The translations under genes were made by a program, and so were the position numbers. A stretch of 28,388 nt of DNA, taken from the NCBI GenBank assembly GCA_040752295.1, contig JBFMFE010000065.1, forward strand, positions 1 to 28,388, written 5' to 3'. The stretch comes from JBFMFE01 sp040752295 (GTDB taxonomy: Bacteria; UBP15; UBA6099; JBFMBQ01). The notes beneath the pieces were generated by a model. It saw only the letters and a list, made by a program, of their open reading frames with translations. It had not been told where the DNA came from and did no database searches. Positions 13,750 through 21,807 of the stretch are shown in pieces (the first letter of the stretch is position 1; every line of letters starts with the position of its first letter).

Positions 13750-15429
13750 TCAGGACTCCTTTTCCGGCGGCTCCGTTATCATATCCTTCAACGACCCGCC
13801 GCGGGGGACCATCGGCATGACGTTTTCCTCGCTGCGGACGTGGAAGTCAATCACGGTGGTCCTGCGGTTGGAGAAGGCTTTCACGAGCGCCGGCACCACT
13901 TCCTCCTTTTTGCGCACGGAGTAGCCGACGGCGCCGAAGGCTTCGGCGACCTTTGCGAAATCGGGGTTGCCCGCCAGGTGCGAGCTGGCGTAGCGCCCGC
14001 CGTAGAAAAGCCTCTGCCACTGAGCCACCATGCCCAGGTACTTGTTGTTGAGAACGCAGACCTTCACGGGGAGGTTGTTGTAAACGGCTGTGGTCAGTTC
14101 CTGAATGTTCATCATTATGCTTCCGTCGCCTGCGATGTCAATCACGAGCCTGTTGGGGTTTCCGATCTGCGCGCCGACGGCGGCTGGAAGCCCGAAGCCC
14201 ATCGTGCCAAGTCCGCCGGACGTGATGAAGGTTCTCGGCTCGGCGACCTTATAGTACTGCGCCGCCCACATCTGGTTCTGCCCGACCTCGGTCGTGACTA
14301 TCGCCCTTCCCTCGGAGACCTCGTAGATTTTGTCCACGACGTACTGTGGGAGGAGTTCGCCGTCGCCCGCGTCGTAGCGCAGGGGGCGATCCCGTTTCCA
14401 TTTCTCGATTTCCGCCGCCCAGTCCTCGTGCCTTGCCTCGTTCAGCTCGGCGATGAGGGCTTCGAGCACCCTTTTTGCGTCGCCCACGATGGGTATTTTG
14501 ATGCGCACGTTCTTGCCGATCTCGGCGGGGTCAACGTCAACGTGTATGATCGTGGCGGCGGTGGCGAAGGTCTCGGTTCTTCCGGTCACCCTGTCGTCGA
14601 AGCGCGCGCCGACCGCGAGTATGACGTCGGCGGTCGAGACCGCCATGTTCGCGTAGTATGTCCCGTGCATGCCGAGCATGCCGAGGGACAGGGGGTGGGT
14701 CTCGGGGAAAGCCCCCTTTCCCATGAGGGTCGTCGTTACAGGGGCGTGGATTTTTTCGGCGAGTTCCCGGATCGCCGCGTGCGCGCCGGACGTTATCACG
14801 CCGCCTCCGGCGTAGACGAGCGGGCGGCTCGCGCCGTTGAGCGCCTCGGCGGCGAGTTTCACCTGCCTGCGGTGCCCTTCGAGCCTGGGCTTGTAGCCCC
14901 TCAGGTCAACACCCTCGCCGGAGTCCTCGACCTCGTTGGAGTCGGAGACGTTCACGGGAATGTCAACGAGCACCGGACCCGGACGCCCGGTGGAAGCGAT
15001 GTAAAACGCTTCCCTCAGGACGCGGAAGAGGTCGCCGGGGTTTTTCACGAGGTAGTTGTGCTTCGTTATGGGAATGGTTATCCCCGTTATGTCGGCTTCC
15101 TGGAACGAGTCCCTGCCGATGAGCGCGGTGTTGACCTGTCCTGTGACGGCGACCACCGGTATGGAGTCCATGTAGGCGTTGGCAAGCCCTGTGACGAGAT
15201 TCGTTGCGCCCGGACCGGAGGTGGCGACGCAGACGCCGACCCTGCCGGTCGAGCGGGCGTACCCGTCCGCGGCGTGTGCGGCGCCCTGTTCGTGGCGCAT
15301 GAGGATCACGCGGACGTCCGACCTGTGAAACTCGTCGAATATGGTCAGCACCACGCCGCCGGGGATGCCGAACACGACCTCGACTCCCTGCTCCTTGAGG
15401 ACCTTCACAAGCGCGGCTGCGCCGGTCAC
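13750..15429 (-). CDS. ilvB: Acetolactate synthase large (catalytic) subunit
   Basis: This 559-residue thiamine-diphosphate enzyme makes acetolactate for valine/leucine, or acetohydroxybutyrate for isoleucine. Catalytic Glu47 lies in RHEQGAAHAADGYA. SGPGATNLVTGLANAY, GRPGPVLVDIP, the central FAD-type domain (GARFDDRVTGR), and the diphosphate/metal motif GDGSIMMNIQEL with downstream NN are all present, ending in the usual MVPRGGSLKDMI. Start choice: the GTG at 15429 has GGGAGG nine bases upstream and overlaps the stop of the lipid-carrier transferase gene as GTGA. A longer frame into that gene is a shadow. Coupling to a polysaccharide gene is unusual. Confidence 0.96.
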   Translation of the reverse strand: MTGAAALVKVLKEQGVEVVFGIPGGVVLTIFDEFHRSDVRVILMRHEQGAAHAADGYARSTGRVGVCVATSGPGATNLVTGLANAYMDSIPVVAVTGQVNTALIGRDSFQEADITGITIPITKHNYLVKNPGDLFRVLREAFYIASTGRPGPVLVDIPVNVSDSNEVEDSGEGVDLRGYKPRLEGHRRQVKLAAEALNGASRPLVYAGGGVITSGAHAAIRELAEKIHAPVTTTLMGKGAFPETHPLSLGMLGMHGTYYANMAVSTADVILAVGARFDDRVTGRTETFATAATIIHVDVDPAEIGKNVRIKIPIVGDAKRVLEALIAELNEARHEDWAAEIEKWKRDRPLRYDAGDGELLPQYVVDKIYEVSEGRAIVTTEVGQNQMWAAQYYKVAEPRTFITSGGLGTMGFGLPAAVGAQIGNPNRLVIDIAGDGSIMMNIQELTTAVYNNLPVKVCVLNNKYLGMVAQWQRLFYGGRYASSHLAGNPDFAKVAEAFGAVGYSVRKKEEVVPALVKAFSNRRTTVIDFHVRSEENVMPMVPRGGSLKDMITEPPEKES

Positions 15430-16430
15430 GCGGCTTCCCTCCCGTAGTCGTAGGTGTCCTTGAGAAGGTAAAGGCACGTAAGCCCCATCATGAAAAGTCC
15501 GAACGGTATCATCAGCCCGTTGGGGTGTCCCATCCTCGTCATCACCAGCGCGCAGCAGCCGAAAAAGAAGCTGACGCCGAACAGTATAACGACGGACGCC
15601 TGAACGCTCAATCCCATTGCGCAGAGCCTGTGAGAGGTATGATCTTTTCCGCCCTCGAAGATACTCTTTCCGTTCGCGAGGCGCAGGATGGAAACCAGTC
15701 CGGTGTCGAAGATGAGAAGCCCGAGGACGACCGCCGAGGTCAGGTGCGCGAGCGAGTCGCCTCTGCCCGGCAGCACCATTCCGAAGCCGGCGAGGAGCGC
15801 GCCGAGCGCCATGCTGCCCGCGTCGCCCATGAAAACGGTCGCGGGATGGAAGTTGTGCAGGAGGAAGCCCATGCACACGCCGGCGAAGACGATCGCGATG
15901 AGAGCAAACCGCTCGGCGCCGCCCATCACGCCGAGAAGGAAGAAGAAGACGCCGGCGACGGCTGCGGCGCCGGAGGACAGCCCGTCTATGTTGTCGAGAA
16001 GGTTCATCGCGTTGATTATCCCTGCGACCCACACGATGGTTATCAGTACGTCCAGGGCGGCGATTCCCGTGACGCGCCACATCAGTCCGCTGAGGATCAG
16101 TATCAGCGCGCCGGCGAGCTGTCCGGCGAACTTCACCGCGGCGGGGATTCCCCGCACGTCGTCGTAAAGCCCGAAGCCCGTCAGGACGAGCGCCGCGACG
16201 AGAATCCCGCCGTACTGGCGCACTCCCTCCCAGCCCGCCGCGAACGGGACAAGGGCGATGAAGACCGCGATGACGGCGACTCCGCCGAGCAGCGGCATCG
16301 AGGTGAGATGGAACCTGCGGCTGGAGGGATGGTCCACCAGTCCGTATTTCAGCGACAGCCTGCCGAAAAGCGGTGTGGCGACCGCCGACAGGATGAAAGC
16401 GAGGAGGAAGAAAGCGAGGGGGCGGTCCAT
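15426..16430 (-). CDS. WecA/TagO-like undecaprenyl-phosphate sugar-1-phosphate transferase
   Basis: This 334-residue polytopic membrane enzyme of the MraY/WecA superfamily moves a HexNAc-1-phosphate from a UDP-sugar to undecaprenyl phosphate, starting polysaccharide synthesis on the cytoplasmic face. About ten membrane helices alternate with the known active-site loops: FGLYDDVRG (Asp-Asp, Mg2+ binding), NAMNLLDNIDGLSSG, FMGDAGSM and the His-containing GGKDHTSHRL. The last motif follows the WecA type rather than MraY. It starts in a TAATG overlap with the dehydrogenase gene and ends in a GTGA overlap with ilvB. No ribosome site is visible, so translation probably depends on coupling. The donor sugar is unknown, but the upstream UDP-sugar dehydrogenase makes UDP-HexNAc likely. 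Confidence 0.9.
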   Translation of the reverse strand: MDRPLAFFLLAFILSAVATPLFGRLSLKYGLVDHPSSRRFHLTSMPLLGGVAVIAVFIALVPFAAGWEGVRQYGGILVAALVLTGFGLYDDVRGIPAAVKFAGQLAGALILILSGLMWRVTGIAALDVLITIVWVAGIINAMNLLDNIDGLSSGAAAVAGVFFFLLGVMGGAERFALIAIVFAGVCMGFLLHNFHPATVFMGDAGSMALGALLAGFGMVLPGRGDSLAHLTSAVVLGLLIFDTGLVSILRLANGKSIFEGGKDHTSHRLCAMGLSVQASVVILFGVSFFFGCCALVMTRMGHPNGLMIPFGLFMMGLTCLYLLKDTYDYGREAA

Positions 16431-17758
16431 TAAATTTTAACGATACGCGCGCCCTTCGAGTTGAAGCCCTTCGTCACGTTGCGTGTGTCCACAATGAGCC
16501 GGGCGTGCTTCGTTATGAAGGGGACGTTGTACTTTTCGTGGTCCACGAGTATTACGACGCAGTCCTGCTCCCTGAGGAGCTTTTCGGTGAGGCGCGCGGA
16601 GCGCATTCTGGTGACGCCGGACTCGACGTCGAAGAACTCCGAGCCGTTGCCGACGCCGCGGATGAAGGGGTCGTGGTAGACCACGCTCGCGCCCTTGCAG
16701 ATCAGCTCCTCGATGACCTTGAGCGCCGGGGAGTTGCGCGCGTCGTTGATGTCCCTCTTGAAAGCGACGCCCAGGGCGAGGACTTTCGCGTTCTTGAGGC
16801 TCTTGCCTTCCTGGTTGAGCGCCTCGCCGACCTTGTTGACGACGTACCTGGGCATGCTCTGGTTTATCTCGGCGGCGAGTTCGATGAACTTCGTGTAGAA
16901 ATCGTACTCCCTCGCCTTCCAGGAGAGGTAGTAGGGGTCCACCGGAATGCAGTGCCCGCCGACGCCGGGACCGGGATAGAAGGGCATGAAGCCGAAGGGC
17001 TTGGAGGACGCGGCGTCAATGACCTCCCAGATGTCAATGTTCATCCTGTCGCAGAGGAACGTCAGCTCGTTGATCAGAGCGATGTTCACGCTGCGGAAGA
17101 TGTTCTCGAGCAGCTTGGTCATCTCGGCGATGCGGGGCGAGGAGACCCTGACGACCATCTGCCTTGAGATGATCTTCGAATAGAGGTGCTCGGAGAGCCT
17201 GGTGCTTTCCTCGTCCACGCCGCCGATCACCTTGGGCGTGTTCCTGATGTTCCAGACCCTGTTGCCGGGGTCAACGCGCTCGGGTGAGAAGGCGAGGAAG
17301 AAATCCGTGCCGCACTTCATGCCGCGGCTTTCGAGAATGGGGAGGACGACCTCCTCGGTGGTGCCGGGGAAGGTGGTGCTTTCGAGAATGACGAGCTGCC
17401 CTTTTTTCATGTGTTCGAGAATCTGGCGCGTCGCCTGTATGATGTAGGAGACGTCGGGTTCCTTGAAGCGCGAGAAGGGCGTCGGCACGCAGATGAAGAT
17501 CACGTCGCAGTCGCCGAGCGCGGAGGGATCGGAGACGGGCGCGAGCGAGCCGCTGCGCACGAAGTTCTCCAGGTCCGCGGACGTGACGTCGTTGACGTAG
17601 CTTTTGCCGGCGGAGAGCGCGGATATTTTTTTGCGGTCGGGGTCAATGCCCATGACCTTGAAGCCGGCGCGCGCGAACTCGACGGCGAGGGGCAGTCCCA
17701 CGTATCCGAGTCCCATGACACCCACTATCGCGGTTTTTCTATCTATCTTCGAGTACAT
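16430..17758 (-). CDS. UDP-sugar 6-dehydrogenase (UDP-GlcNAc/ManNAc type)
   Basis: The 442-residue NAD-dependent enzyme oxidises C6 of a UDP-hexose to a uronate. The N-terminal Rossmann motif is GLGYVGLP (about 17-24). The middle domain has ESTTFPGTTEEV and FSPERVDPGN. Cys270 lies in the PGPGVGGHCIPVDPYYL motif and is the catalytic thiol. The ALGVAFKRDINDARNSPA block opens the UDP-binding domain. PGVGGHCIPVDP with YLSWKA is closer to the WbpA/WecC group (UDP-GlcNAc or UDP-ManNAc) than to UDP-glucose dehydrogenases, but substrate cannot be fixed from motifs. ATG start with GAGGTG five bases upstream. Both ends overlap the neighbouring genes by one base (TAATG). Confidence 0.9.
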   Translation of the reverse strand: MYSKIDRKTAIVGVMGLGYVGLPLAVEFARAGFKVMGIDPDRKKISALSAGKSYVNDVTSADLENFVRSGSLAPVSDPSALGDCDVIFICVPTPFSRFKEPDVSYIIQATRQILEHMKKGQLVILESTTFPGTTEEVVLPILESRGMKCGTDFFLAFSPERVDPGNRVWNIRNTPKVIGGVDEESTRLSEHLYSKIISRQMVVRVSSPRIAEMTKLLENIFRSVNIALINELTFLCDRMNIDIWEVIDAASSKPFGFMPFYPGPGVGGHCIPVDPYYLSWKAREYDFYTKFIELAAEINQSMPRYVVNKVGEALNQEGKSLKNAKVLALGVAFKRDINDARNSPALKVIEELICKGASVVYHDPFIRGVGNGSEFFDVESGVTRMRSARLTEKLLREQDCVVILVDHEKYNVPFITKHARLIVDTRNVTKGFNSKGARIVKI

Positions 17759-18753
17759 TACGTCACCTCGACTGCGGTCTTGAGCTTGTAGTGTTTTTTT
17801 GCCCAGTCCACGGTCTTCGCGAGTCCTTCCTCAAGCTCAACGACAGGCTCGAATCCGAGCATCTTTCCCGCCTTTTCGATGTTCGGGATCCTCCGCCTTG
17901 TGTCCTCGTAGTATTCGCCGTAGTAATCCTCGTAGGGCACGTGAACGATTTTCGAGGGCGAGCCGGTTATCTCCCTGACCATGTGCGCCAGTTCCTCGAT
18001 GCTCGTCTCCCGGTTGCTGCCGATGTTGAAGGCTTCGCCCTTGGCGCGGCTGCTTTCGGCGGCGAGCAGCGTGCCGCGGATGGTGTCGTCTATGTACGTG
18101 AAACACCGCGTCTGCCTGCCGTCGCCGTGAACGGTGATGGGAGCGCCGCGCAGCGCCTGGCTGATGAACTTCGCCGCGACGCTTCCGTATCCCGACTCGT
18201 CTATGCGGGGTCCGTAGGAGTTGAAGTATCTGAGCACCGATACCGCAAGACCCTTTCTCGAGTATGCGAACGCGAGGTGTTCGTCCACCGCCTTCCCCGT
18301 GGAATAGGACCACCTGTCAATGAAAGTGGGACCCAGCACGCGCTCGCCGTCCTCGGCGAAGGGAATCCTGTCCGACCGTCCATATACTTCGGAGGTCGAG
18401 GCGAAGACGACCCTCTTCCAGTATTTGAACGCGCAGGCGAAGACGATCTCGGCGCCGCGGACGTTTGTGAGAATGCCCCGGAGGGGGTCGTCGCAGATGT
18501 ACTTCACGCCCACGGCGGCGGCGAGATGGAAAACGACGGTGCAGTCGCGTATCAGCTCGTCCATGAGCGCCTCGTTGAGTATGGAGTCGTTGATGAGGTG
18601 GAGGCGCGGGTTGTCGAGGTTGTGCTCGACGTTCGTTATCTTTCCGGTGGAGAGGTTGTCAATCACGGTCACGAACGCCCCGCGGTCAAGCAGGGCGTCA
18701 ATGAGGTGTGAGCCGATCACCCCGCACCCGCCCGTAATGAGCGCTTTTGTCAC
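17758..18753 (-). CDS. NAD-dependent nucleotide-sugar epimerase/dehydratase
   Basis: The 331-residue extended short-chain dehydrogenase has GGCGVIG (8-14) for NAD, FHLAAAVGV, a STSEVYG strand and the catalytic Tyr150-x-x-x-Lys154 (YSTGK). RYFNSYGPR, a TRCFTYIDD block and EAFNIGS follow the GalE/UDP-glucuronate decarboxylase pattern. It could be a 4-epimerase acting with the downstream dehydrogenase, or a decarboxylase or dehydratase; motifs do not decide. The start is GTG with GAGGGAAGG just upstream, overlapping the stop of the cupin gene (GTGA). Its product is expected to feed the sugar donor for the WecA-like enzyme or a later glycosyltransferase not present here. Confidence 0.88.
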   Translation of the reverse strand: MTKALITGGCGVIGSHLIDALLDRGAFVTVIDNLSTGKITNVEHNLDNPRLHLINDSILNEALMDELIRDCTVVFHLAAAVGVKYICDDPLRGILTNVRGAEIVFACAFKYWKRVVFASTSEVYGRSDRIPFAEDGERVLGPTFIDRWSYSTGKAVDEHLAFAYSRKGLAVSVLRYFNSYGPRIDESGYGSVAAKFISQALRGAPITVHGDGRQTRCFTYIDDTIRGTLLAAESSRAKGEAFNIGSNRETSIEELAHMVREITGSPSKIVHVPYEDYYGEYYEDTRRRIPNIEKAGKMLGFEPVVELEEGLAKTVDWAKKHYKLKTAVEVT

Positions 18754-19205
18754 CCTTCCCTCAACCCCCAGTCATACGGCACGTCGTTGTCGTGCGGATG
18801 AACGCGGTATTCGTCGGGCTTGTCGTAAACGTACAACTCGGTGGGGACGTTGATCAGGCAGGCGGGTTTCGTTCCCACGCACTTGAAGCCGTGGAGGACG
18901 CCGGGTGGTATCACCACGAGCCTCGGGTTCAGCTCGCCGATGAAGAACTCGTTCACCTCGCCTTTCGTCGGCGAGCCGTCCCGCCCGTCGTACAGCGCCA
19001 CCTTCGCCATGCCGCACACCACGGCGAAGTGGTCGGTCTGCTTCTTGTGATAGTGCCATCCCTTGACGACGCCCGGGTACGCCATCGTGACGTACACCTG
19101 CCCGAACCTCTGGAAGAGGGGGTTGTCCGAGCGGAGTATTTCCATGAGCATGCCGCGCTCGTCGGGTATCAGCCGCAGTTCCTGTACGTGAACGCCTTGT
19201 ATCAC
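18750..19205 (-). CDS. RmlC-like sugar 3,5-epimerase family cupin
   Basis: The 151-residue cupin has the dTDP-4-dehydrorhamnose 3,5-epimerase layout: PDERGMLMEI, a GWHYHKKQTDHF block holding the catalytic-type His, IPPGVLHGF, and a late TELYVYDKPDEY stretch with the active-site Tyr. It is shorter than RmlC (about 180), as in many NDP-sugar epimerases or isomerases of this family. The GTG start has only a weak upstream site. It is the first gene of the coupled polysaccharide/ilv chain and lies just downstream of an extended -10 promoter. The substrate is presumably the 4-keto sugar nucleotide made by a neighbouring enzyme. Confidence 0.85.
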   Translation of the reverse strand: MIQGVHVQELRLIPDERGMLMEILRSDNPLFQRFGQVYVTMAYPGVVKGWHYHKKQTDHFAVVCGMAKVALYDGRDGSPTKGEVNEFFIGELNPRLVVIPPGVLHGFKCVGTKPACLINVPTELYVYDKPDEYRVHPHDNDVPYDWGLREG

Positions 19206-19230
19206 GGAGGCTGCTCTTTTCTTCCGCGAT

Positions 19231-19259
19231 ATTATAACATAACGGGGCGGCGAAACACA
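19231..19259 (-). promoter_or_regulatory. Promoter of the polysaccharide-ilvBH operon
   Basis: A perfect extended -10 element (TGTTATAAT, with TATAAT at 19231-19236) lies in the 64-base gap after cimA. The -35 region is poor (TGTGTT at 19254-19259, 17-base spacer), which is common when an extended -10 is present. Transcription would start about 20 bases before the cupin gene. No leader peptide or attenuator for branched-chain amino acids is visible. Confidence 0.6.
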
Positions 19260-19269
19260 GTGCCGTGCG

Positions 19270-20844
19270 TCACGCGCGCCGCCCTGCCCTCAAAAGCTTG
19301 TGCTCGATGCTGTCAACGAGCGCCCTCCAGCTCGCCTGTATCACGTTCGTGGACACGCCGACCGTCGTCCAGGTGTCCCTGCCGTCGGTCGAGGTTATCA
19401 GCACCCTCACCTTCGCCGCCGTCCCCCTGTCGGCGTCCAGCACGCGCACCTTGTAATCTATAAGATGCACCTGCCTCAACTGTGGGTAGAACCGGTCGAG
19501 GGCTTTCCTGAGGGCGTTGTCGAGGGCGTTGACGGGACCGTCGCCCTCGGCGACCATGAGTTCCTCGCGGTCGGCCACCCTGACCCGTATCGTCGCCTCG
19601 GAGAGCGTCCCGGAGCCGCGCCGCCTGTCCACGACCACGCGGAAGCCCTCAAGCTCGAAAAAAGGCTTGTACTCGCCCGCGTTTTTCCTCACGAGTATCT
19701 CGAACGAACCCTCGGCGCCCTCGAACTGGTAGCCGTCGTATTCCATCTGCTTGAGCTGGCGCAGTATCGCCTTCCTGGTCCGCTCGCCGTCCAGCCTGAC
19801 GCCGAACTGCCCGGCAAGCTGCTCGACGTTCGCCCTGCCCGCCTGCTCGGAGATAAGCACGCTGCGGCTGTTGCCGACCATCGTGGGATCGAGGTGCTCG
19901 TACGTTTTCGGGTCTTTCCTGACGGCGTTCACGTGCATCCCCGCTTTGTGGGCGAAGGCGCTGCGTCCCGTGTACGGCGAGTTCCAGGGATGGGGGCGGT
20001 TCGCCGTCTCGCTCACGAAATGCGCCGTCGGCGTCAGCTTTCCGAGGTTCGCCGCCGGTATGGAGGGAAGCCCCATTTTCAGAACGATTGCCGGAATCAC
20101 GGCGCACAGGTCGGCATTGCCGCACCGCTCGCCGTAGCCGTTGATCGTGCCCTGGACGTGGACCGCGCCGGCGCCCACGGCGGCGAGGGTGTTGGCGACG
20201 GCAAGCCCGCCGTCGTTGTGGGCGTGAATCCCCAGCGGCGCGCTCACGCGGCTCGCCGTCCGCGCCGTGATTTCCGCGACGCTGTCCGGCAGGGTTCCGC
20301 CGTTCGTGTCGCAGAGAACGAGGCGCTCGGCGCCCCCCGCCTCCGCCGCCAGAAGCGTGTCAAGGGCGTAGTCCCTCATCGAGAGGTATCCGTCGTAGAA
20401 GTGCTCGGCGTCGAAGAACACGCGGAAGCCCTCGGATTTGAGGAACTCCACGGTGCTGCGTATCATCCTGAGGTTGGTTTCGAGGCTTGTGCGCGTCACG
20501 ACGCGCACGTGAAGGTCCCAGCTCTTGCCCACGACGGTTATCACGTCCGCGCCCGACTTCGCGAGCGCCGCAAGGGCGCCGTCGCCGCCGGGGTCGCGGC
20601 GCCGGCGCGTCGTCATGCCGAACGCCGCGAGCTTCGCCTTCCGTCCCCTCCGCCGCCCGCGCATCACTCTGAAGAACTCCGTGTCCTTCGGATTGGCGCC
20701 GGGCCATCCGCCCTCGATGTAATGAACGCCCAGTTCGTCGAGCCGCTCCGCTATCTGAATCTTGTCGTTGAGCGAGAAGGCGACGCCCTCCGTCTGCGCG
20801 CCGTCCCTGAGGGTGGTGTCGTATATCTCGATGAGTTTTTTCAT
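19270..20844 (-). CDS. cimA: (R)-citramalate synthase
   Basis: This 524-residue enzyme condenses pyruvate with acetyl-CoA to citramalate, the threonine-independent entry to isoleucine. The catalytic TIM barrel starts with the DTTLRDGAQTEGVAFSLNDK motif and carries HAHNDGGLAVANTLAA (metal-binding HxH) and QGTINGYGERCGNADL. The extra region and the C-terminal regulatory domain (about 380-524) match the long CimA type rather than 2-isopropylmalate synthase. The start ATG overlaps the stop of the upstream gene as ATGA. With ilvB/ilvH a few kilobases downstream it supplies the citramalate route; the leuCD and leuB-like genes that would finish it are not in the window. Confidence 0.93.
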   Translation of the reverse strand: MKKLIEIYDTTLRDGAQTEGVAFSLNDKIQIAERLDELGVHYIEGGWPGANPKDTEFFRVMRGRRRGRKAKLAAFGMTTRRRRDPGGDGALAALAKSGADVITVVGKSWDLHVRVVTRTSLETNLRMIRSTVEFLKSEGFRVFFDAEHFYDGYLSMRDYALDTLLAAEAGGAERLVLCDTNGGTLPDSVAEITARTASRVSAPLGIHAHNDGGLAVANTLAAVGAGAVHVQGTINGYGERCGNADLCAVIPAIVLKMGLPSIPAANLGKLTPTAHFVSETANRPHPWNSPYTGRSAFAHKAGMHVNAVRKDPKTYEHLDPTMVGNSRSVLISEQAGRANVEQLAGQFGVRLDGERTRKAILRQLKQMEYDGYQFEGAEGSFEILVRKNAGEYKPFFELEGFRVVVDRRRGSGTLSEATIRVRVADREELMVAEGDGPVNALDNALRKALDRFYPQLRQVHLIDYKVRVLDADRGTAAKVRVLITSTDGRDTWTTVGVSTNVIQASWRALVDSIEHKLLRAGRRA

Positions 20845-21800
20845 GCACTCGTTCTCTCGCGCCAGTAGTCTAAAAGGTCTTTCATAGTCCGCTCGAACTG
20901 TATCTTCCGCTCCCAGCCCACCGCAGCTTTCAGCTTGCCCGCGTCGCCGAGCAGGACGGGGACGTCGGAGGGGCGCAGGCGGAGAGGGTCAACCTCGACT
21001 TTTATTTCCGCGTCCGTCATAGTGAGGAGGATGTCGAGGACTTCGCCGATGGGATAGGTTCTGCCCGAGGCGATGTTGTAAACTTCGCCCGGCTCTCCGT
21101 TCACGGTTATCGAGTGGTACGCCCTGACCACGTCGCGGACGTCCGTGAAGTCGCGCTTCGCCTTGAGGTTGCCGACCTTGATCACCGGCGGCTGAAGCCC
21201 CTTTTCGATGCGCGCGATCTGGCGGGCGAAGTTCGAGGTCGCGAACATCTCGTCGCGCCGCGGTCCGGTGTGGTTGAAGGCGCGCGTGCGTATCGTCTTC
21301 AGCCCGTAGCTGTGATGGTACTGGTAGCCGAGGAGGTCCTGTGCGACCTTGCTCACGCCGTACGGGCTGAGCGGCCTGAGCGGGTTGGTCTCCCTGATCG
21401 GCAGCTCGTTTTCGTACACCATGCCGTACTCTTCGCTTGAGCCGGCGATCTGAAGGCGCGTTTCGGTCAGCCCGTGCGCCTTCATCGCCTCCAGGACGTT
21501 CAACTGCCCGATTATGTTGTTGTTCAACGTGTCCGCGGGCGACGTCCACGAGGTGGGAACGAAACTCTGCGCGGCGAGGTGGAAGATGTAATCGGGACGC
21601 ACGTGCGCCAGCGTCGCCTTCACCGACACGAGGTCCCTCAGCTCGCACTCGATCAGCGTAATCCTGCCCAGTATGTGCGAGATGTTTTCCAGCGGGCTGC
21701 GCCGGCGGCGGATGCCGTACACCTCGCAGCCCCGTTCAAGCAGGTGCTCGGCGAGGTGGCTGCCGACGAAACCCGTTATCCCCGTGATGAGCGCTTTCAT
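20841..21800 (-). CDS. GDP-mannose 4,6-dehydratase / GDP-6-deoxymannose reductase family
   Basis: The 319-residue short-chain dehydrogenase has TGITGFVGSH (7-16) for the dinucleotide, FHLAAQSFV, AGSSEEYG and the catalytic Tyr147-x-x-x-Lys151 (YGVSK). FNHTGPRR, NLKAKRDFTDVRDVV and LRPSDVPVLLGD are typical of the Rmd/Gmd group. Length and motifs fit the about 320-residue Rmd-like type better than the about 350-residue Gmd; dehydratase and reductase cannot be separated with certainty. ATG start with AGAGGT nine bases upstream. It begins seven bases after glyQ and overlaps cimA by four bases, so the three genes are probably one transcript. Confidence 0.88.
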   Translation of the reverse strand: MKALITGITGFVGSHLAEHLLERGCEVYGIRRRRSPLENISHILGRITLIECELRDLVSVKATLAHVRPDYIFHLAAQSFVPTSWTSPADTLNNNIIGQLNVLEAMKAHGLTETRLQIAGSSEEYGMVYENELPIRETNPLRPLSPYGVSKVAQDLLGYQYHHSYGLKTIRTRAFNHTGPRRDEMFATSNFARQIARIEKGLQPPVIKVGNLKAKRDFTDVRDVVRAYHSITVNGEPGEVYNIASGRTYPIGEVLDILLTMTDAEIKVEVDPLRLRPSDVPVLLGDAGKLKAAVGWERKIQFERTMKDLLDYWRERTSA

Positions 21801-21807
21801 TTGTTTC

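Noticed and set aside
15430..16080. Long N-terminal extension of ilvB
   Set aside because: It is a shadow of the WecA-like gene; the GTG at 15429 has a ribosome site and matches the family N-terminus.
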